Of a stretch of 64,000 nt of DNA, positions 38,701-50,800 are shown one piece after another. Below the pieces are notes generated by a model. It did no database searches. It had not been told where the DNA came from and saw nothing but the letters and a program-made list of their open reading frames with translations. The stretch is taken from contig JASANC010000395.1 of assembly GCA_030248135.1 (NCBI GenBank), forward strand, positions 1 through 64,000, written 5' to 3'. Position 1 is the stretch's first letter. Each line of letters opens with the position of its first letter. Made by a program: the position numbers and the translations under genes. The DNA is from Theristus sp. LFF4_11. Lineage: Eukaryota > Nematoda > Chromadorea > Monhysterida > Xyalidae.

Positions 38701-41496
38701 GTTTTTGGTAGCACAATTTCACCAATGTCACTGCATTCAGCCACTGAATTCGCTAGGTATGTGTTTCAAACAGGTTTCCAATAAACCCCCATGGGGGTTT
38801 ATTTTTAGGGGGGGGGCATTATTTGGAAACTTGTCGAGGGGATGGGGGTTTATTTTTTGGGGGGGGGGGAGTTAATAGAAGTAATACGGTACGTCCTACT
38901 GTATATCTGAGTTGGTTCATGCACACAAGCGCAGACGGAAATCGATTTTGTTAGACTCTGCGTTCTAGGTTCGCTGATGTTTTGCCCAGACTATAAGATC
39001 TGTCTGTGGTAAAACGCCTTCGACCGTTCTGCCTGGTGTCCGGTGGCAGTGACGAGCCACGGCCCACACCGCAGCATGCGTGTGTCTGCGTGGCAAAATC
39101 GTAAACAGCGAACGCACGTATTCCGAAGCAGCCGACACAGACACAGCACCGACCTGTTGTAGCGCAGCTGGCCGCCGCACTGTACGCGCGTCGCCTGTCC
39201 GTTCTCGCAGTGCCAGTAATGATCGCGACAGCGGCCGGCGGCGAAATTGCCGTCGCTCGCGCCGACACACTGGAACGGACCGCCGCTGCGACTGCCGGAG
39301 CACGCCGGCAAGTCGGCGAACAGCGCGCAGCCGTTGATGCCGGCGCCGAAGAACTGACCCGGCGGGCATTGGTTCACCTTGGAGCGAATGTTTTCGAGTT
39401 TCATTATTCACAATCGTCCGTGACCTTTATGTCTCCTCAACCAACATTTTCAGATTTTTTCTTTATTATCACAATTTTCCTTGCCCTTTATGTCTCCTAA
39501 CATTCCAGAGCGCACAGAACCATACACACAAATCACGAGGCAAACCGACCACGTTCGGCTCGTCGTCGTCGTCCGTGCACGTGATGAACAGATTGGAGCA
39601 CGTCTGACCCGGCAGCGGGTATGTGCCGGCGACACGCGTCTCGCAGAAGTCACGCGCATCTGTGCGAAAGCAACAATAACGCTCAACTTTCGTAACGTTT
39701 TTCGTGACGCTCACCTTCCCGAGGTTCGTATTCAGAAGAAAATAATGAGCAACACCCGGAACACGTTGCGGAACGCTGAACTAAATGCGTTCTCTTCGAG
39801 AGAGGAGTTGGTTGTGTACAACAGGTGCTGTATGTACCGTTGTTGCAATGGCAGGTCGCGCTCAAACATCGGGGTTTTTTGAATCGATGACGAAAAAGTG
39901 AAAAATACGAAAAAAGTTCAATCTCAGTTGAAATGAAACACAAACTATTGAATGTGTTCGAGGGCGTGCCGACGTCGCGCGGTCGCGACCGACCGGAGCA
40001 GATCGGCACCTCGTTGAACTCGGCGCAGACGCGCAGCTCCGGATCGAAGAACAGCCCCTGCGCGCACGTTTGCTCCGTCGCGATGCCGGTGTTCGAGGTG
40101 CACGAGAAGAAACTACGCGCGCACGGATTCGGATTGCCGGCGGGCAGCAGCGTGAACGCGGCGATACGATTGCACAGAATGCCTGAAACAAGAAACGACA
40201 GACAAAACACAGTGCGGCAAATGTGTGTGTGACATGATGGCGGATGCGCGACAACCGCGAAAAAACAGAGATTTACTCTTTTGTCGCGTCTAATCAGCGA
40301 TAAAATACAGAAAGTAGCTCGCCTGAAATTTAAAGGAAGAAAAAATGTGAAACGAACGCGGCAATCCGGGCGCAGCGAAATTCGGCGACAGTGTCGCGAC
40401 GGCGGTGGGCGGCGACGTGGCGGCGGCGTTACTGCACGCGGCGACCAAGTTGCGCGGGCGACAGCCGCGCGGACGAGCGTTCACGTCAAACGCGAGCTCG
40501 TTCGACGAGCAGAAGTGCGGCCGCGGCGCGCCGTTCACGCATGAGAACCAGAGATTCGAGCACGGCTCGTTCGGATTCGGCTCCAGGCTCGTCGCCGACG
40601 TGCACTGCACGCTCGTGAATTCTGCAAATTAAGAAAACGGATCATCGATCGAAGGTGCGCGGTTCGGTTCGACGGAGCAACGGTTTCAGCAAATGAAAAC
40701 CAATCAAGCAAACAGTTCACGTGTGACTGTGAGTGCGACCAAAAAACGGCAAAAAAACGACCGACACTGGCGCAAAGCGAAAACCAAAAATTTTGGAACT
40801 CTTGAAAAAGAAACGCACGCGGCGCGGCCGTGGTGGTGAAAAGACCGCGCGCGTTTGCGCCGACGGGCAACAGCGGCCGGCCGCCGCACGCGAGCACATG
40901 CCGCGGATGGATGCAACTGTCGGTCGGCTCGTCGTAGGCCACCTGACTCGGATCATTGATGGGACACGCGCGCACGACGGCGTCAATCGCGCCGGGCACG
41001 CAACGCAGAAACGACGCCGAACAGCCGCCGGGCACCGCGAAATTGCGCGCGCCGCCGCCGCTCTGCTGCAGTCGGCCGACGCAGAAGCCGCGCGCGACCG
41101 CGACCAACTGCGCCGGCTGACCGACCACTAGCGACACGACCGTCTTGAAGAGAACGGTTCTGTTGAGTGCGCAGTCTTTCATTTGTATCGTTGGAGTTGG
41201 TGCAATTTTTGGCATTTTTTTTCAACCCGCTCTTTTCTGCACACGTAACACGCTCGCCGAGGATGAATGCATCAGCCGATCAGCCAACTGTATGACAAAC
41301 ATCCACAGCAATACCTAGCCTGCCTACACAGAAAGTATGATAGCTTGCTTGCTTGCTTACTTTTGACCAGCACAGCTATTGATCGACTCAAAATGAAACA
41401 CTGAAGTGAAAATTGCAAAACTTCAAAACCAAACCAAACCAAACCAACGAGTAATAAACAGCCGCCGGTCACCCAAACGTTAGCAACCGAATTCAT
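35795..41496 (-). CDS. Secreted protein with eight CBM14 chitin-binding domains and Arg-rich insert
   Basis: Extracellular chitin-binding protein of the peritrophin/obstructor kind. Eleven exons join in frame to about 700 aa: 41449-41496, 40846-41143, 40433-40621, 39994-40182, 39550-39659, 39154-39377, 37961-38220, 37479-37667, 37046-37203, 36480-36639, 35795-36072. The start MNSVANVWVTGGCLLL plus TVVSLVVG forms a signal peptide. Seven six-cysteine CBM14 domains follow (exons 2, 3, 4, 5+6, 6+7, 7, 8). Exons 9-10 then encode about 105 residues with almost no cysteine and very high Arg content (for example RRLRNRLQRLRNRAARLG). An eighth CBM14 (exon 11, CARFVACLSG) ends the protein. The junctions of exons 1/2, 5/6 and 9/10 are the least certain (acceptors end in AAG in the first two). 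It diverges from the dismutase fusion gene. It probably acts in cuticle, eggshell or gut lining; this is inferred from domains only. Confidence 0.85.
37899..37925 (+). repeat. (CA)n microsatellite
   Basis: CACACA run with the surrounding unit CTCGAAAGCACAC repeated four times between 37870 and 37945, in an intron of the eight-CBM14 gene. Confidence 0.8.
38338..38465. mobile_element. MITE family M, copy 5 (imperfect)
   Basis: Arms GGCAGTCAGCTGATTGGTTG and ATTACTTGCCTATAATTTTA with family core TATGCTTTCTGTGCA in each half. The left border lacks the usual TA, and the right end is interrupted by the element at 38464. Confidence 0.65.
38464..38889. mobile_element. Inverted-repeat element nested in MITE M copy 5
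   Basis: Begins CCGTATTACCTCC and ends GAAGTAATACGG, inverse over nine bases and more. TA lies on both sides, and a GTCCTA duplication flanks it. It contains two blocks of the palindrome CCCCCATGGGGG followed by TTTATT. It lies in an intron of the eight-CBM14 gene. Confidence 0.65.
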
Positions 41497-42247
41497 TTCG
41501 TTCTTCTTTTCGCGTCCGGTCCGGCCCGATTTCGAATGTTATATGATCTCGGCCGATGACCAATTCGTTTTTTAATGCTTGTTCAGAAAAGTAATAGCTA
41601 CAAAACTGGTTGGTGGAAAAACAAAAAGCGGCGGCTTTCTTCGTTTTGTTTCCGCCACAATGGGCACAAAATCACGCAACAAGTTGATTGTCCGTGTGTG
41701 TTATTATTCAGAAGTGATCACTTTCTTGTGGCAAAAAAATGCTGAAACGACGCGAAAAACCGGGTTTATTGTCGGATTAATTTCAGGGATCGATATTTCA
41801 GTGAGCTCGTTAAGCGACTCGGTTTTGAGGGTTAAAATGAAAAAAGAAAGAGACTTACGACAATCGAAAAAATCTACTTCGTATATGGCAGGGAGAACGA
41901 ACACACCCAATCAAGCAAACTGACAGCAGGTAAAAGTTGAACTTCGATATTTATGTGGAACATGTTTGAAAGGTAAAAAGTAGTTAAGCATCAGATTATT
42001 TAACCCGATTCCCATTGCTGAATGGTTGCAAGCTAAGCAAATTCTTGCACATCAGCGTTATGCGTATAAGATATGCGTTTGCAGCACATATACCATGCAC
42101 AGCTTTCTTTAAGCTTCAAGAAGTTTTTCATGAAAGGCGTAAAAGTACATTTCTACGTTATATTCTTGCAGAAAGCAGAGCAGGTTGCGGCGCGAAGCGA
42201 ACAAATAAATCAAACGAAAACGGCCGTCCCACAAGAAGACCCGGACA
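41497..42247. promoter_or_regulatory. Shared promoter region between two divergent chitin-binding genes
   Basis: 751 bases separate the ATG of the eight-CBM14 gene (minus, 41496) from that of the CBM14-dismutase gene (plus, 42248). No other gene or mobile element is seen. The right part is AT-rich (41980-42180) and the left part includes GATTTCGAATGTTATATGAT. I cannot assign a TATA box or initiator firmly. The arrangement would allow joint regulation. Confidence 0.55.
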
Positions 42248-45200
42248 ATGTTTTGCGGAGTCGTGTGCATGCTGTTGTTGCTGGCAAATGTCCGCGGGCA
42301 ACCACCTTCAAACATTGCGATTCCGACCGACGTCACAATTCGTGAGTTGTACTTGTTCATTATTGCATCTTTGACTGAAACTATTTCTCTCAAAACTCGC
42401 ACAATTTGTGAATTCTGTTCCACTGTGTTTTTTGTGCCGCCCACACCACAGAGTGCGCGACGGGCGTCAACGACGTCCTTGCGAATCCGTCTGAGCGGTG
42501 CTCTGCGTTGTTCTTCATTTGCTCGAACGGCGTCGCGAACGCGTTCTCGTGCGCGCAGCCGGACTCTGCGTTCGATCCGGTGGCGTTGCGGTGCAATGCG
42601 CGCCAGAACATCACCGTTTGTCAGCCGACGCTGCAGCCCGGCACACCAGTGCCGTGTATGTTCGCCGCGCAGAGTTTTCTTCATTTTTTATCGCACTGGT
42701 TCCGGAAACCCTGTGGTGCCAAACTCTTTTTTGATTTTTTCGTGAACTGTTGTTCGGATGAAGGTTCGCCAGAATTCATGGATGTAAATTCAGTACAAAC
42801 CATCCTGCGTTTAACTTCGGAACATATTGGTCTGAAATTTGAGCATGATCACCACCGCATCTCCTACTCCACGACTGTCTCGAACGCGTGTTTGAAATGA
42901 AAAATGAATAAATTTCTCCATCGCGTGTGTTTGCAGTCACGTCGGTGCGCTGCGACAGCGGCGTGCAACCGTTCATGTTCATCGCAGACCCGAGCGAACG
43001 CTGTTCGCCGCGTTTCTTCGTCTGTACGCAGACGAGCGGCTCAGCGACGGAGCTCGCGTGCGCGCCCGGAATGTTCTTCGACGTCACACGCAACGAGTGT
43101 CACGCGGTTGGTGGCGCTGGCTGGTCTTGTTTTTTTACAGTTCAGCGTGCTTGATGCGCCCATGTGCGCATGTGTTTTTCATGCTCGAGCTCGATGCGGC
43201 CGTTCAACAAATTGCCAAGAAAGTTTAATATATGATTTCGAAATGCCGCATCAAGCACAGAACGAATGTTACTTGTTGTGTGTGGTGTGATTTAATGAGC
43301 GGTCTTCGTAATGGTGATCGCAATTTTTCTGATTTCTCTCTTTCATGCGCATTCTTGAATTTCTTGATCAGGCGAGCGAGGTGCCGGCATGCACCGGCAA
43401 CCGACCAACGAACACGGGCGCCGCGCGACGCACTCAGCTCGCTCCGTTGACGCCGTCGCGGAACTTTCGGCCAGGTTGGTTGATTTTTTTGTGTCCGCTT
43501 TGCTCACACAATCGACTGAATTACGGCTGCCAATTGTTTGATTTTTTCGCAGCAACAACATGTTGCAAACGTTCACTATGCTAGATTCAATGACTCTGGA
43601 TTGCTTGCAGTGTTTCTTTTCTGTCGTTCGTCCACAAAACAACTGTCTACAGTCTAACACAATAACATATCCAACTAGCTGATTGGTTGGTTGGTGGTTA
43701 CGAGATGCATGCATTCTGTGCAAACCGAACTCCGCAATTCTCAGCAATTCGTGCACAGAATGCATGCATCAGCCAATCAGCTAGTTGGATTTTTATCGAG
43801 TTCGACCGTACGCTTATTGCGTTCTCGTCTCGCCTCGCAGGCTTCTGCGCTGGCTTACCGGCCGGCAACTACACGAACCCGGCGAATCCGTGCTCTCGAA
43901 CGTTCTACCAGTGCGGCGGCGGTCTGAATCGAGTGCAGACCTGCTCTAATGGTCGATATTTCAACCCAGTCGACGGCTCGTGCGTCGCGTTTGAGGACAA
44001 CCCGATCTGCACGAATAGTCCGACTAACGGTCTGAATTTTGCGTTTTTTGAAAGCATTTGGTCTTGTGCTCATGGTTTCAGTTGCAAAACAAAATCGGCT
44101 TCGAGCATGAGCAAGAATAGATTTCACCAACGGTTTTTTGCCGTGTGTTTTTGTGTTTTTTTGTTGCTCTGACGTACCAACGGTTTTTTGTCATGCTTTT
44201 TCTTGGTTTGGTTGTTTTGTTTCCGAATCTTGGCGCGATATTTCGGGTAATTTGCAGATCGAAACGGAATCTCGTGCGAGCGCCGCCCGAACGGCAACCA
44301 CGCGTCCGGCACTTGTTCGCGGCGTTTCTTTGTGTGCACGAACGGACAGTTGACGCGCGCCGAATGCGAGCGTGACCGTCGCTACAGCAGGTCTGTGGCG
44401 CACAACATGCGAACCATACCCGTGCGACGGTGTGGTGCGGTGCCGTACCATTGAGCGCAGCCCTCAAAACCGTTCTGTGCAGCCCGCAAGAATCTTTTGC
44501 GGTGGCATTTGTGGCGACACCGATTTGTGTGCACCATTTTCAGGGCTCTGCAGCTCTGCACCATTTTGAGGGCTGTGCACATTTGCAAGGCAGCCGGTGC
44601 AATGAAGCAAAACTCGCAAAGTTTGTTCTTGCGGGCTGCACACCCGGTTTCAGAACTCCGCACATCGGTACCCCACACCGTCGCACGGGTATGATGCGAC
44701 CGCACTTCATTCACGTGGTGGTCGTTCCGCGCTGCAGCCGCACTGCGGCCGCAAAATGGTAATGCGCACCAATTTCGAGCGATTGTGATTTGTTTGTTAC
44801 TCTCACGCTCTTTCGAACGCCAGTCGCTGTAATTCGCTTGGATGCTGCGTGAGGTCAACCCGGTTTTTCTTCATTTTATCATCCGTGTATGAAATTGAGT
44901 CTTTCATGACCAACCGTACTTTCACTTTTCTATGCCCTGCACTTGGTTTCTGTCTGTTTCAGTGTCGCGGACGCTTGCGTCCCACCGACGTTGGTCGCCG
45001 GCTGCCCGGAGTCGGTGACGGCGCGTGGCGCAAACCCGTGCATCGGCCGACCAAATGGATACTATCCGATCGATTGTATGCGTTTTCGTTTTTTCCGTTG
45101 TTTTTTCTTTGAATTGTTGTTTGCTAGATTGTGTACGACTTACCAAACCATTGTAGGTAATCAATCGCCAGGTACGTGAAAAAATTTATGGCACGTATTT

Positions 45201-47889
45201 AGCAGATGAAACGTTCTGTGTTCACTTGCGCCAGTGTGATAAACCACATATGATGTTATCTTTTCTTTTGGTTCTGCGACTAATGGCAGGCGTAATTTGC
45301 CAGTTCAAAGTTCAAAGTGCCCGACTCGGTCGTATCACCGAGAATCGCAGAGACTTTAGCAATTTTGAATTTTGTCAACAATTTTGCAACTGATTACGTA
45401 ATCTCGATGCGCGCATTCAGTCGCACAACCAAAAGAGGAAACGAATAGTCTGACTGAAGACGGTGCTCTCGGTTTACCGACGTTCCCGGTAAGCTCTTTG
45501 GTCATCAATAACTGACGTTTTTCTGACGTTGCCAGGCACGACGTACGTGTTCTGCGGCGCCGAGCAGCCGTTCCAGCAGACGTGTCCGCCGGATCGTTTC
45601 TTCAACGCCGCCCGCCGCCAGTGTCTGCCGTCGCACGAAGTGCCGCCGCCGTGCGGAACGCTCTCGCAGAATGGAGACTGTGCGTGCTAAATTTAATGCT
45701 GTTTCGATGAAGCTTGACGTGTGCAGAAAAGCAAATGTTACTGTGAGCAGCATGCTGATGGCGCACACACGGATATGATAACGGCGAAAATAGCATCTAG
45801 TTTTTTTTTGTCCGTACGCACAGCCCACAGACGTCGTTCTCTAAATCCTAATCGCGTCCGTAATGCATTAAGTTAGCACAAACGACACGATTTCTAAATG
45901 GCATGGCCATTATTTATGTGTCGTGTCCGTGCGTCTGGACAAAAAAACACTTATTGCTAAATTCACATAATATCCTTCTTTCATGAGGCGGAAAGAACAG
46001 CAGCAATGCTTCTTTTGCACTTTCTGCTCACTTCGCTCATTCATGATAATGGAGCAAGCCGTTAAGTGACGCGAATGCTCTGACGACTTATTCGTGAATG
46101 CGCCTTTGTGAATGAGAACGGCTTCGGCTGGTGTGCACTGTTGTCCAATTCATCATGCACTTCTTTTGTATTCATAGCAGTTTCGTCTTCATGTTCACAG
46201 CGAGCGAGTTCACGTGCTCGACGCGTAACCGCGGCTTCCACCGTCACCCGACCGACTGTTCGCGGTATTTCTTCTGCAACGGTCGTCAGCAGTGGTCGTT
46301 CGACTGTGACCCCGGATTCGGCTACGACACGATCGCCAATCTGTGTCGCCCGCGTACGCAGGTCAACTGTACACTGGACACTGGTTGGTTGGGTGAGAGC
46401 GCGTAAACGCCAGTTCATACGGACCTATGACGACGTACGCCACAGGTATGACTTATTTTTTTAAACGTGTCCCACTGAAATGACGTCATGTGCCGCCAAA
46501 CATGCGCTTGCCGTTCACAGCAAACCAGACTTTCCGTTTAGCCGATTTCTTCCCGTAAACAAATGGTGAATGTCGAATCAGTCACCACACCAAACTGACA
46601 CTTTAGTGCCTGTACTTTTTTGACAAACGGGCGTTTTTAAAGCAAATGACGTCATTTTAGTCCGGACACGTTTAAATAAATCCACAATACTTGTCCACTC
46701 CGAGGACAGTATGCTGAAACAGGAGACTGACGTGATGTGCCGTGTCGTGTGCGCGTACGTCCGTATGAACGGGCCTTTACGAAGTTGAAATTGTTGGCCA
46801 GCCTGTTGGCCAGCAGTTGTTGCTGCCGGACAGACTCCGCCTCTACACGGAAAGCACGTATCAACTGACTTGATTGCGTATAATCTCGAGTTCCCACTGT
46901 GTATCGTCTGCAGTGGCGACGAACGTGCGCGCGCGTGCCACCGTGTTCGCAGCGGCACGCCCGCCGTGGACGCCGATCGGCTCGGTTCAGTTCGACGTGC
47001 CGACGACGCCCGGCGGTCGTATGCGAATCAGCGGCCGACTGACGTCGCTGGCGCCCGGCGCACACGCGTTGCACGTGCACGAGTCCGGGACGCTCGCGTG
47101 CGCAGACACCGGCGCCGACTTCAATCCGGCCGGCGTGCCGCACGGCGCTCGCACGGCCTCCGTTCGCCATGTCGGTGACCTCGGCAACATCGTCGCCGAC
47201 GGCAGCGGCGTCGCCGTGTTCAGGTGCGTCCGCTCTGAACGCCCGTTCCTACCTGACGTACAGTGTGGGCGAATACATAAAGCACTCCTTGTCTTCTCAA
47301 TCACGGCGAGACCAGTGGCAGACGAGGAGTTCTGTGTTTTTCAAGAGTGCCGGAAATTTTCCCCAATTGTGTGTGCAAGGGACAGAATGCATAGAATAGC
47401 ACGGAAAAGCAATTGATTAAGAAACACGTCAAAGTTGACGTATAATTGGGTTTCTGAAAGTGCTTTTTCTCTTATTCAAATTTCGCGCGTTCCTTGCATT
47501 CTGAAAAAAAGCTGCCATGTTCAATCGGCCTTACCGTATGCTGGACGTACGTCAAACCGGCACGTCTCCCTGTCCGTCCGATGAAGTTTGTTCTTTGGTG
47601 CCTTCCGACCGATTCACACGTAACACAACCATTCCCGTGATACAAGAAAACAACACCGTGATTGAGTGGTGATTGATTGGTTCTGATGGCGATTATTGAT
47701 TTTCGTTGCTGCAGTTTCGAGGATCGCCTCGTTGAGCTGGCCGGCGTGAACTCGGTGCTGAATCGTGCGCTGGTGGTGCACGAGCGTCGCGACGACGGCG
47801 GTTTGAACCCGACGGCGGCAAGTCGTGCGCACGGCAGCGGCGGACAACCGGTCGCGTGCGGCATCATCGCCGAGGTGCAGACGTTCTAG
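42248..47889 (+). CDS. Secreted six-CBM14 protein fused to a Cu/Zn superoxide dismutase domain
   Basis: Eleven exons join in frame to about 605 aa: 42248-42341, 42452-42655, 42937-43106, 43372-43474, 43841-44029, 44258-44390, 44963-45075, 45536-45679, 46201-46383, 46914-47223, 47715-47889. The signal peptide is MFCGVVCMLLLLANVRGQ. Six CBM14 domains follow (exons 2, 3+4, 5, 6+7, 7+8, 9). Exons 10-11 encode a whole Cu/Zn dismutase fold: LHVHESG, FNPAGVPHG, RHVGDLGN, RALVVHERRDD, ACGII. Ligands equivalent to His46, 48, 71, 80, 120 and Asp83 and the Cys57/Cys146 pair are present, but the bridging His63 is Asp (GADFNP) and Arg143 aligns with Pro. Fusion is supported because exon 9 ends in phase 1, exon 10 needs phase 1, and no in-frame ATG opens the dismutase. 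If intron 9 were retained, translation would stop at 46406. Two separate genes remain possible. Confidence 0.78.
43650..43808. mobile_element. Tc1/mariner-like MITE, family M, copy 6
   Basis: TA-flanked element with CAGTCTAACACAATAACATA left and ATCGAGTTCGACCG right ends. Its arms are CCAACTAGCTGATTGGTTGG and CAGCCAATCAGCTAGTTGG. It is in the intron before exon 5 of the CBM14-dismutase gene, ending 32 bases upstream of that exon. Confidence 0.85.
44415..44693. mobile_element. MITE with 8-bp flanking duplication, TIR CATACCCGTGCGACGGTGTG
   Basis: 279-bp element whose first 21 bases are the inverse of its last 21; imperfect pairing continues to about 75 bases. Flanks are ATGCGAAC (44407-44414) and ATGCGACC (44694-44701), an 8-bp duplication with one mismatch. 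It lies in the intron between exons 6 and 7 of the CBM14-dismutase gene, starting 25 bases after exon 6. Confidence 0.85.
45258..45434. repeat. MITE family E, copy 3
   Basis: Left end ATCTTTTCTTTTGGTTCTGC, right end CGCATTCAGTCGCACAACC then AAAAG, in an intron of the CBM14-dismutase gene. Confidence 0.6.
46405..46784. mobile_element. Inverted-repeat element in the CBM14/dismutase intron
   Basis: Left arm TAAACGCCAGTTCATACGGA and right arm TCCGTATGAACGGGCCTTTA are inverses with few mismatches. It lies in the single intron that joins the last CBM14 exon to the dismutase exon. The same arm occurs near 28888. The next 130 bases up to 46913 contain a worn family M arm (CGTATAATCTCGAGTTCCCACTG). 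Confidence 0.65.
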
Positions 47890-50800
47890 TGATCCGGTCG
47901 CATTTCAGTTTGCCATGTGTTTTTTTTTGTTTTTTTGCGATTCTTGCGTGTGTGTGTGTTTTTTTTGTCCGCTCACTCACCAAACTCCAGTGTTTATGTC
48001 GTCACGGTCGTTGGATTTCGCGGAATGGCTGATATGTTTTTTTGCTTTACTTTCCAATAGGTTTTTCCACTTGTTCGCTTACATCATTTGAAATTTCGTT
48101 GTTCGTTGGGGTTTCGTGTGTGGTTGTTTCTTATTTATACTTTTTGTGGTCACTTTAAAGTCAATGGTGCAAACGGATATTTTCTGCCGATACAATTTTT
48201 GGGTTCGATTTGCCATTGTGCCGCTGGGGCAGTTTTGTTTTTGCATTTTCATCCGTTTGGAGTCCCAATTTTTGTTACATTTATTACAGTTTTCAATTTG
48301 GTGGTGCAGCAGCTTGGACTTGTGTTGGTTAACGTGTGAACGTATTGTTTCAGGTTTCAAAGTGTTTTAATTGGATTATTTCACCATATAGTATTATAAT
48401 TTCACTGCGCCATTTGTCACATTTCACGTCACATTTTTATACCGCTCAATGACACTTGATGTACATTTTGTATTTTGTTGTCCACGTTTTTTATGAATGT
48501 GATTGTTGAGTTTAACTTTTTTGGAAAGTCAATCATGTGACGGTTTTTTCGTTCTATTGTTTCTGAATAAAATATTTTGTTTGAGCCTTATAGAATTTGT
48601 GGTTGAAATTTTCCAAAATGAATGCACTCTAAAGCGTCCTAGAATGCGTGACTTGAATCGCATAGCTACTTTGGTGGACCAGGTGGAGAAAAATGGTTGC
48701 ACGGGGACAACCTCACCACAGTTCCTTTCGCATCTAAATTTGATGTGCTGTTCTTGCGGTTAAATTGGTGCAAATGGCTTGTTCCGTTTCCCAACTTTCA
48801 ACTGTCACGAACGTTCCAGCAGGGTCGACAGAGACGAAATCGCACCGCAGTTGATGACTTGTCATGATTTGGACATGAGAACAAATTTGTCATGATCTGT
48901 GACCGAAAGTTCAGAAGTAATAAAAAGGAATTTGTCGCCGCGGAAAAAAATCCCAAGCAGATTTCGCGATACGGCACGGAATGTTTAATGGAATGTTCGT
49001 CGACAATTGACATTGCAACACGCGGTGTCACTGTAATTGCCGGATAAAGAATGTCGGACTGATCGGCATATTGTTCATGTTCGACCCGTTAGATTCAGCA
49101 ATCAAACAAGGTCAGATGTGTTTTTCTCGTTTATCCGAGCACTTTGGATTTGTTCAATTGTGCGTTCATATTTTGTGGTGTGTGGGTAAAGTTGTCGCAG
49201 TGCGCTGGTGGTGAGCAGTTTTTTTTCAATTTTCAACTGATCTTATGACACCTTTAATTGAGCAATCGGCCCCGAATACACGTATCTCTCTGAAAACATT
49301 GACGCAGATACTGGTGAAAAAAGTGGTTTCGCGGTCGCACAAAGATTACCGGCCAAAAAACCGGCCACTCTGCGATATTGGATTGCATCTAAAAATGATG
49401 ATTAAAAGTGTATGTTTCAGGTGGAAAAACGCAGGATATGGATGGCCGCACGTCAGCAAATCGATGATGGCAGGTTGGTGATTTACGGCGCAATCGTGCG
49501 CAAAGAGTATATATTTTTATGTGTATGTTGTTTTCGACGTTTCAAAAACGGCCAACACGTATAGTCAGCGTGTCGCGTCTTTATTATGATATTGTCCGTA
49601 AATGAGCCTAAATCAGCGCATAAATTCTTCCCGTCCATGATCGGTTGTGTTGTCTGCCCTAAATTGACGCTACCCCCGAAAATTGGCTGCTGACCCAACT
49701 GATAATTTTATTTTGCGTACGATGCAGTTTTCGATCAAGTTTTGAAAAATTCCATTGTATTGTGCATCGTTTAGCAAATTTGTTGTTTTTCGTCAATTTA
49801 ACAATTATTCCATAACAATTTGTTCGGAATCAAAACAAAACTGTAACATAGTCCTAAATTGTATTATCTAAGAATCCGTTCTGTGACGTTTTTCAACGGC
49901 CCAGTTTGCAATTAAGATTTGCATAGTAAGAAACAATTTTTGTTAAAAATCCTGGACTAAAAACCGAAACTGAACAATCGAAATTACAAAGCTTAGATGA
50001 AATTGTTGCCACATTCACATTGCACGTTGTGCAGGTTCTTGTTTTTCTTTACAATCGTCTTTTGTAGCCCTAGCCTAACCGAGCCGCTTTAAGATCGTAA
50101 CTTTTTACGTTGCACATCTACTGTACCTATATATTTTATTTTTCAAAACACAGAAATTTGTCACAATTATATTTCCGTAACGAGTCACTTATTTTTAAGT
50201 TGTGATTGAACCTGTTCAATATGCTGATTAACAGACTGCGTATAATTTTTGAACTTGTTTTGTGTTTCTTTCACAGAAAAAGCAGTTTTTATCCAGAAAA
50301 AGATGGTGTATTTTTTCAATTGCTCTTCCATTTTTTTACTTCTACAGTTCGTTTCGTTTTTTACTGGAAAATCAAAAATCTTGTCGATGCTTGTGCCACG
50401 GACCTAAGCCAAACGAAACGGGTAGGTTTAAGAAACGCATGAACGTTCATTGGTAAAAATTCATGGCATTGTTTGATGTTGTCTTTTGTTTGTTTGTTTG
50501 TGTGTTTGTGGTATTGTGCTTCAGTGTCTTTTGTCTAACACTTGGTCATATTCTTGATCGGTGACGAAATTATTTGTTTATATGCGTTAGTCCGAACGTT
50601 TATATCAAAAACGGTGCGAGCTTTCTGTGTTTTCCGGTATTGTTGTTAACCGGTGGTGGGTAAGTGGTGATTCAACTAAAACAGTACACGCAGTGAACAC
50701 TGCTTGTTTAGTTTTTCGGCTGTCAAAAAATAACGTTGCCGGGGAGGACGCAATATATGTTGTGGCATTTATATTCGGAGTTTCGTCGGTGGTTGATCAA

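Noticed and set aside
42904..43290. 128-codon frame overlapping the second CBM14 domain of the dismutase fusion gene
   Set aside because: It is a shadow in another frame; the six-cysteine frame joins its neighbours in phase.
46874..47416. Stand-alone dismutase frame starting near 46874
   Set aside because: The frame opens with TTG, not ATG, and runs through a splice acceptor and MITE remnant; an upstream exon is needed.
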